DNA of 64,000 nt from Flagellatimonas centrodinii (GTDB taxonomy: Bacteria > Pseudomonadota > Gammaproteobacteria > Nevskiales > Nevskiaceae), in NCBI RefSeq assembly GCF_016918765.2, contig NZ_CP092104.1, forward strand, positions 310,001 through 374,000, in the 5' to 3' direction. Numbering within the stretch: the stretch's first letter is position 1; every line of letters begins with the position of its first letter. The notes under the pieces were generated by a model, which worked only from the letters and a program-made list of their open reading frames with translations, made no database searches and had not been told where the DNA came from. Shown piece after piece: positions 58,881-64,000 of this stretch. Position numbers and translations under genes: made by a program.

Positions 58881-60127
58881 TATTCGTACCTCAACGCTTC
58901 GGCCGGCTGCACGCGAGACGCCCGCCAGGCCGGATACAGCGTCGACAACAGCCCCAGGGTCAGTGACAGCAACCCGATGCGGATGACGTCGGTACTTTTC
59001 AGTTCCGACGGCAGGTCAGAGATGTAATAAACGTCGGGCGACAGCACCGGCTGACCCATCAACATTTCGAGCAGCGGCACGATGCGCTCGACGTTGAGTG
59101 CCAGGCCGACGCCGCCGGCCACGCCGAGCAAGGTGCCGAACACGCCGATCAGCGCCCCCTGCACCATGAAGATCGCCATCACCGACCGCGGACTGGCACC
59201 GAGGGTCCGCAGAATGGCGATGTCCGATTGCTTGTCCTGCACCACCATCACCAGCGTGCTGACGATATTGAACGCCGCCACGCCGACGATCAGCGACAGG
59301 ATGATGAACATCACCATCTTCTCGGTGGCCACCGCGCGAAAGAAATTGGCGTGCTGGCGGGTCCAGTCGCTGACGTAATAGACACCCGGCAACTCGCCGG
59401 CCAGCTCGCGCGACACCCGGGGCGCCTGGAACAGGTCATCGAGCTTCAGGCGGACCCCGGTGACGCCCTCGCCCATCCGCAACAGGGCCTGCGCATCGGC
59501 GAGGTGCACGAACACCATGCCGCGGTCGAACTCGTACATGCCGACGCGGAAGATGCCGGCCACCGTGAACCGCCGGAACCGCGGCAGCAGGCCGGCCGGC
59601 GTGACTGCGGCCTGCGGAATCATCAGGTCGATTGAATCTCCCACGCCCACGCCCATCGCCTGCGCCAGCTCGCGGCCGACGAGCATCTTGAACTCACCCG
59701 GCACCAGCGCGTCGAAACGGCCGCTCTCGATCTTGTCGGCGATATCCGAGACGCGGGGCTCGCGCGCCGGCAGGACGCCGCGCAGCAACGTGCCCGACAA
59801 TTCGTTACGGACCCGCAGCATGCCCTCGCCTTCGATGTAGGGGGCAACGCCCTGCACCTCCGGGTGTGCCTCGGCCAGGGTAGCGGCATCAGCCCAGTCA
59901 TTGAGCTGCCCGTCGACCGCCGAGATGGTGGCGTGCGAGGCCATGCCGAGAATCCGCACCCGCAATTCCCGTTCGAAGCCGTTCATCACCGACAGCACCG
60001 TGATGAGCGCTGTCACGCCCACGGCAATGCCCAGCATCGAGGCCGCCGAAATGAATGAAATGAAGTGGTTGCGTCGCTTCGCCCGCGTGTAGCGGAGCCC
60101 GGCGAACAGCTCGTAGGGAATGCCCAT
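58880..60127 (-). CDS. LolC/LolE-type lipoprotein-releasing permease
   Basis: A 415-residue FtsX-like permease. It opens [38 protein letters not shown], with one helix, a periplasmic domain (about 50-265), and three C-terminal helices including [31 protein letters not shown]. It partners LolD. Only one permease gene is visible, so the complex is probably a homodimer (LolF-type) rather than LolCE. Confidence 0.9.
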   Translation of the reverse strand: MGIPYELFAGLRYTRAKRRNHFISFISAASMLGIAVGVTALITVLSVMNGFERELRVRILGMASHATISAVDGQLNDWADAATLAEAHPEVQGVAPYIEGEGMLRVRNELSGTLLRGVLPAREPRVSDIADKIESGRFDALVPGEFKMLVGRELAQAMGVGVGDSIDLMIPQAAVTPAGLLPRFRRFTVAGIFRVGMYEFDRGMVFVHLADAQALLRMGEGVTGVRLKLDDLFQAPRVSRELAGELPGVYYVSDWTRQHANFFRAVATEKMVMFIILSLIVGVAAFNIVSTLVMVVQDKQSDIAILRTLGASPRSVMAIFMVQGALIGVFGTLLGVAGGVGLALNVERIVPLLEMLMGQPVLSPDVYYISDLPSELKSTDVIRIGLLSLTLGLLSTLYPAWRASRVQPAEALRYE

Positions 60128-60277
60128 AGCAGTGCATTAGACCACAGGCCCGGGGCCCGGTTGGCGGCCAACGCAGCGCCGGTATCGGCATCATGTCAAT
60201 CAAGCGTCACGGAACCTTCCGCGCCCGCCGGCCTCTGAACCCGGTAGTAACGACATCCACCGAAAACGAGGATCGCC

Positions 60278-60568
60278 ATGAACCGTCAAGACGCCTACAT
60301 CCAGAAATTCGAAGCCCAGCTGGACGCCTGGAAAGCCGACATCAACAAGCTCCGCGCGCGCGCCGATGATGCCAGCGCCGAGGCCAAGCTGGATCTGCTC
60401 GATCAGCTCGACCGCCTGCGGGCGCGACGCGATGACGCGCGCGACCAGCTGGATGAACTGCGCAAGGCCGGTGAGGACAACTGGGAACAGCTGAAGACGC
60501 GCAGCGAACAGGCCTGGGCCGATCTCAGCAGCGGCATCAAGGATGCGCTGGAACGCTTCCGCACCTGA
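60278..60568 (+). CDS. Small coiled-coil protein of unknown function
   Basis: A 96-residue, highly charged helical protein (YIQKFEAQLDAWKADINKLRAR, then LDQLDRLRARRDDARDQLDELRK), most likely one long coiled coil. GAGGATCGCC precedes the ATG, so translation is well supported. Similar short helical proteins are common next to stress genes, but I cannot name it. A strong hairpin follows. Confidence 0.7.
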   Translation: MNRQDAYIQKFEAQLDAWKADINKLRARADDASAEAKLDLLDQLDRLRARRDDARDQLDELRKAGEDNWEQLKTRSEQAWADLSSGIKDALERFRT

Positions 60569-60581
60569 TACCCACGTGCCG

Positions 60582-60612
60582 CCGGCCCGTCCCATCGCCG
60601 GGGACGGGCCGG
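60582..60612 (+). terminator. Perfect 12-bp hairpin after the coiled-coil gene
   Basis: CCGGCCCGTCCC pairs perfectly with GGGACGGGCCGG around a 7-base loop. No T-run follows, so it may act as a transcript end protector or a weak terminator. Confidence 0.6.
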
Positions 60613-60652
60613 TCTCGCTATGATTCTGACCCGCGCCACCGGTTGCCCGTCC

Positions 60653-62332
60653 ATGCCGCTGCACTTGCGTCTTTCTCTGCTCTTCCTGCTGTTGCTCAGC
60701 GCCCCGCTTCGGGCCAACGAAACAGCGGATGAACGGGTGGCGACGCCCGTCGGCGCGATCGCCTCGCCGGCACCCGTGGTCCCGCCTCCCCCAGACTCGC
60801 GGCCGGTCACGTCCGATCCCACTACGACCCCGAGGCCGCCCTCCGCCAACACGCCGGAGCCGTCGACCACGCCGTCGCCGTCGCCGCGCGCAACACCCCT
60901 GCCGGAGCCATTGCCGGTCGCGACGGTAGATGCGCCGCCCTCCGAATCTCCCACCGGGTTCCCCGTCCCGCCGACGAGCCCGACACCCCGCCCCACCACG
61001 ACCCCGCGACCGGCGCCGTCTCTGACACCCGTACCGCCCCCGGCCGTGACCCAATCGCCTTCGTCGTCACCCGCAGCCACGACGGGTGCGCCCGGAGCCG
61101 AGACACGGCTGCCCGGGACCGTATCGGGCGAGGTGCCGCCAGAGCCGACGCCGATACACGCCCTGACCGACCCGGACACGTCAGCGGTCGTCGCACCGAC
61201 CCCCGAGCCGGTACTGCCATTCACCCTGCTTGACACCGAAGTGCCGCCCGGCAACCGCCGTCGCCTGTCCTGGTATGCCAGCGACTCCTTTACCGGACTG
61301 GCAGAGCCCACCCCGGTACTGATCGCCCACGGCAGTCGTCCCGGGCCGGTCTTGTGCCTGACGGCCGCCATCCACGGCGACGAGGTCAATGGCATCGAAA
61401 TGGTTCGCAGGGTGCTCTATGGCATCGACCCTGAGGAGCTGACGGGGACCGTGATCGGCGTTCCCATCGTCAATCTGCAGGGCTACCGTCAGGGCTCGCG
61501 CTACCTGCCGGACCGCCGCGACCTCAACCGCCATTTCCCCGGGCATGCCCGCGGCAGCGCCGCCGCTCGTATCGCCCATTCCCTGTTCAACGGCATCATC
61601 CGCCGTTGTGACGCCCTGGTGGATCTGCACACCGGCTCATTCCATCGCACCAACCTGCCGCAGGTGCGTGGCGACCTCGGCATCGATTCGGTCGTACATC
61701 TGACCAAGGGTTTCGGCGCCACCGCCGTGCTCAGCAGTCAGGGCCCGCCAGGGTCGCTGCGCCGCGCCGCCACCGATATCGGCATTCCTGCCATCACGTT
61801 GGAGGCGGGGGAACCGATGCGCTTCCAGAGCGAGGAGGTGGACCATGGTGTCCGGGCGCTGCGCAGCCTGCTCAACCACCTGAAGATGGTGCCGCGCTTC
61901 CGCCTCTGGGGTGAGCCGCAACCGATCTACTACGAGTCCGTCTGGCTGCGGGTCAACGATGGCGGCATCCTCACCAGCCTGGTGCCGTTGGGCGCCCGGG
62001 TGATCAAGGACCAGGTGCTGGGCGAAGTGACCGATCCCATTACCAATCGCCGCAACGAGATCCGCGCGCCCTTCGACGGCCGGGTTCTCGGTATGGCCCT
62101 CAACCAATCGGTAATCCCCGGATTCGCGGCATACCACGTGGGCATCCAGCGGTCCGAAGAGGAGTTGGCGACCGCCGACCCCGCAGAGAGCACCGAGTCC
62201 GATGCGGCGGCCGATGACACCGAACAGTCGGATCTCGCGCCCCCCGACATGGAGGTCGCACCGGAAACCGATGCGCCACCCGCGGATGTCGGCGATAGTG
62301 CTCTCAGCGACGAGGAAGAGCGGCCCGACTGA
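60653..62332 (+). CDS. Exported succinylglutamate desuccinylase/aspartoacylase-family hydrolase
   Basis: A 559-residue protein: signal peptide (about 1-21), a Pro/Thr/Ser-rich linker (about 25-190), then the hydrolase (about 215-490). Zinc motifs are AIHGDEVNG and [11 protein letters not shown]-terminal acidic tail follows from about 505. The family cleaves N-acyl amino acids; related genes sit beside RimK-type ligases in other genomes. I use the ATG at 60653 since it opens a normal signal peptide; an ATG at 60620 falls in TATGAT, a possible -10 box. Its substrate is unknown. Confidence 0.8.
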   Translation: MPLHLRLSLLFLLLLSAPLRANETADERVATPVGAIASPAPVVPPPPDSRPVTSDPTTTPRPPSANTPEPSTTPSPSPRATPLPEPLPVATVDAPPSESPTGFPVPPTSPTPRPTTTPRPAPSLTPVPPPAVTQSPSSSPAATTGAPGAETRLPGTVSGEVPPEPTPIHALTDPDTSAVVAPTPEPVLPFTLLDTEVPPGNRRRLSWYASDSFTGLAEPTPVLIAHGSRPGPVLCLTAAIHGDEVNGIEMVRRVLYGIDPEELTGTVIGVPIVNLQGYRQGSRYLPDRRDLNRHFPGHARGSAAARIAHSLFNGIIRRCDALVDLHTGSFHRTNLPQVRGDLGIDSVVHLTKGFGATAVLSSQGPPGSLRRAATDIGIPAITLEAGEPMRFQSEEVDHGVRALRSLLNHLKMVPRFRLWGEPQPIYYESVWLRVNDGGILTSLVPLGARVIKDQVLGEVTDPITNRRNEIRAPFDGRVLGMALNQSVIPGFAAYHVGIQRSEEELATADPAESTESDAAADDTEQSDLAPPDMEVAPETDAPPADVGDSALSDEEERPD

Positions 62333-62375
62333 ATCGTGAGGCGGTTGGGGCCGGGGGTCGCGACAGCGGGGCCGG

Positions 62376-62381
62376 TATACT
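62376..62381 (+). promoter_or_regulatory. Possible -10 box of thrS
   Basis: TATACT lies 50 bases before the thrS ATG, leaving a leader of about 43 bases. No clear -35; the leader shows no operator that mimics tRNA-Thr. Confidence 0.35.
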
Positions 62382-62430
62382 GGCCGCTTTCCGGTTTCCG
62401 CCGCCCCTCGCGGCCCTCATCGCAGATTCC

Positions 62431-64000
62431 ATGAGCATCCAGATCACCTTCCCGGACGGCAACGTCAAGTCCTTCGACGCGCCGGTGACCGGCCTCGATA
62501 TCGCCCAGGGCATCTCGCCGGGGCTGGCGAAGAAAGCAGTTGTCGTCGACGTCGATGGCGAACTCTGGGACCTCACGCGCCCGATCAGCCGTGACGCCCG
62601 CATCAGCATCGTCACCCGCAATCAACCGGCCGCAGCCGAAGTCATCCGTCACGATGCCGCGCACGTCATGGCGCAGGCGGTGCAGGAACTGTTTCCCGGC
62701 ACCCAGATCACCTTCGGGCCATCGACCGAATACGGCTTCTATTACGATTTCGCCCGCGATACGCCGTTTACCGAAGCCGATCTCGAACAGATCGAACGAC
62801 GGATGCGTGACATCGTCAAACGCGATTTGCCGATCACCCGTGAAGTGTGGCCGCATGACCAGGCGGTGACGTATTTCCAGGCCCACGGTGAGCAGTTCAA
62901 GGCCGAATGGATCCGCGACGGCATCAGCGCCGACGAAGAACTCACCATCTATCGTCAGGGCGACCAGTGGCTGGACATGTGCCTGGGGCCGCACCTGCCG
63001 TCCACCGGTCGCCTGGGCACGGCGTTCAAACTGGTCAAGGTGTCCGGCGCGTACTGGCGCGGCGACAAGAACAACGCCCAGTTGCAACGCATCTATGGTC
63101 TCGCCTTCGCCAGCGATGACGAGCTGAAGGCGCACCTGCGCATGCTCGAAGAAGCCGAGAAGCGCGATCACCGTCGCCTCGGCCGCCAGCTCGACCTGTT
63201 CCACCTGCAGGAGGAAGCGCCCGGATCAGTGTTCTGGCACCCCCGCGGCTGGACCCTGTTCCAGACCCTGATCGGCTTCATGCGGCGCAAGCAGTTCGAG
63301 GCCGGCTATCAGGAAATCAACACCCCGGACATGATGGACAAGGCGTTCTGGGAAGCCTCCGGCCATTGGCAGAACTACGGCGAGAACATGTTCTCCACCG
63401 AGCGCGATGAAGACCGCACGCTGTGCCTGAAACCGATGAACTGCCCCGGTCACGTACAGGTGTTCAACCAGGGCACCCGGTCTTACCGCGACCTGCCGCT
63501 GCGCCTGGCGGAGTTCGGCAAGGTGCACCGCTTCGAGCCTTCGGGAGCACTGCATGGCCTGCTGCGCGTGCGCAGCTTCACCCAGGATGACGGCCACATC
63601 TTCTGTACCCCGGACCAGCTCCAGGCCGAATGCGTGGCTTTTACCCGGCTGACGCTGGCCCAGTACCGCGAGTTCGGCTTCGACGATGTTCGCATCAAAT
63701 TGTCGACGCGACCGGAAAAGCGCATCGGCGCCGATGCCCTCTGGGACCAGTCCGAGACGGCGCTGGCCGATGCCCTGAAATCAATGGAAATCGAGTACGA
63801 GCTGTTCCCCGGCGAAGGCGCCTTCTACGGGCCTAAGCTGGAATTCGTGTTGCGCGATGCCATCGGCCGCGACTGGCAATGCGGCACCATCCAGGTCGAC
63901 CTCAACCTGCCCGGCCGACTGGATGCCGAGTACATCGGCGAAGACGGCAACCGCCACACGCCAATCATGCTGCACCGGGCCATCTTCGGCTCGCTGGAGC
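62431..64000 (+). CDS. thrS: Threonyl-tRNA synthetase (C-terminus outside window)
   Basis: The first 523 residues are visible. The N-terminal TGS domain covers about 1-62 ([19 protein letters not shown]). The editing domain has [12 protein letters not shown] (HxxxH) and DMCLGPHLP. The class II core has [15 protein letters not shown] and [13 protein letters not shown], which supply the catalytic zinc Cys and His. The last visible part, [14 protein letters not shown], holds the third zinc histidine. This is the zinc-binding housekeeping form. Confidence 0.95.
   Translation, partial: MSIQITFPDGNVKSFDAPVTGLDIAQGISPGLAKKAVVVDVDGELWDLTRPISRDARISIVTRNQPAAAEVIRHDAAHVMAQAVQELFPGTQITFGPSTEYGFYYDFARDTPFTEADLEQIERRMRDIVKRDLPITREVWPHDQAVTYFQAHGEQFKAEWIRDGISADEELTIYRQGDQWLDMCLGPHLPSTGRLGTAFKLVKVSGAYWRGDKNNAQLQRIYGLAFASDDELKAHLRMLEEAEKRDHRRLGRQLDLFHLQEEAPGSVFWHPRGWTLFQTLIGFMRRKQFEAGYQEINTPDMMDKAFWEASGHWQNYGENMFSTERDEDRTLCLKPMNCPGHVQVFNQGTRSYRDLPLRLAEFGKVHRFEPSGALHGLLRVRSFTQDDGHIFCTPDQLQAECVAFTRLTLAQYREFGFDDVRIKLSTRPEKRIGADALWDQSETALADALKSMEIEYELFPGEGAFYGPKLEFVLRDAIGRDWQCGTIQVDLNLPGRLDAEYIGEDGNRHTPIMLHRAIFGSLE

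Overview
The window is a gene-dense, high-GC stretch of a Gammaproteobacterium chromosome. Support comes from metG-rsxABCDGE-nth, yceD-rpmF-plsX, rne divergent from rluC, msbA-lpxK-ycaR-kdsB, and lolC/E-lolD beside comEC. The GC content, Sec/T2SS accessory genes, an ExeAB pair and a GGGAATC-type repeat suggest a relative of Xanthomonadales or Nevskiales; the genus is inferred and not fixed. I see no phage, insertion sequence, rRNA or CRISPR array. Both edges cut genes: apbC/mrp on the left and thrS on the right.

Layout. 1-10.4 kb: apbC (partial), sbcB, metG, then the complete six-subunit Rsx/Rnf electron-transfer complex ending in nth. 10.5-19.7 kb: a small membrane protein, a 951-residue Ig-like lipoprotein, tRNA-Arg(CCT), a three-gene amidoligase system (retropepsin-like protease, inactive transglutaminase-7TM, ATP-grasp ligase), and gspA-gspB. 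19.7-29.8 kb: argD, plsX, rpmF, yceD, maf, a HAD phosphatase, rluC, rne and ugd. 29.9-36.7 kb: a MacA/MacB-like tripartite exporter, then kdsB, ycaR, lpxK and msbA for lipid A/LPS. 36.8-41 kb: hinT, a Fur-like-controlled PepSY-DUF2271-DUF4198 operon, and nhaD. 41-47.4 kb: uvrB, an aspartate aminotransferase, tRNA-Asn with a tandem tRNA-linked repeat, and pyrC-sbtA-sbtB. 47.5-54 kb: tetR-desaturase-rubredoxin, a TlpA-like thioredoxin, a Pro-Thr repeat lipoprotein, a MATE exporter and gltX. 54-64 kb: a double PTPS/QueD-like protein, zur, a variant hisI, comEC, lolD, a LolC/E-type permease, a small coiled-coil protein, an exported aspartoacylase-like hydrolase and thrS.

Themes. Several regulatory signals can be read directly: a palindrome filling the spacer of a near-consensus promoter (Fur-like, 37.2 kb), another filling the spacer of the tetR promoter (49.2 kb), a palindrome between zur and hisI (55.36 kb), and a GC-rich discriminator promoter for tRNA-Asn. 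The least understood pieces are the amidoligase triad, the tRNA-Asn-linked repeat, a bicarbonate transporter/PII pair behind dihydroorotase, the zur-hisI pair whose HisI has lost a canonical zinc cysteine, and an inverted repeat inserted in frame in metG.
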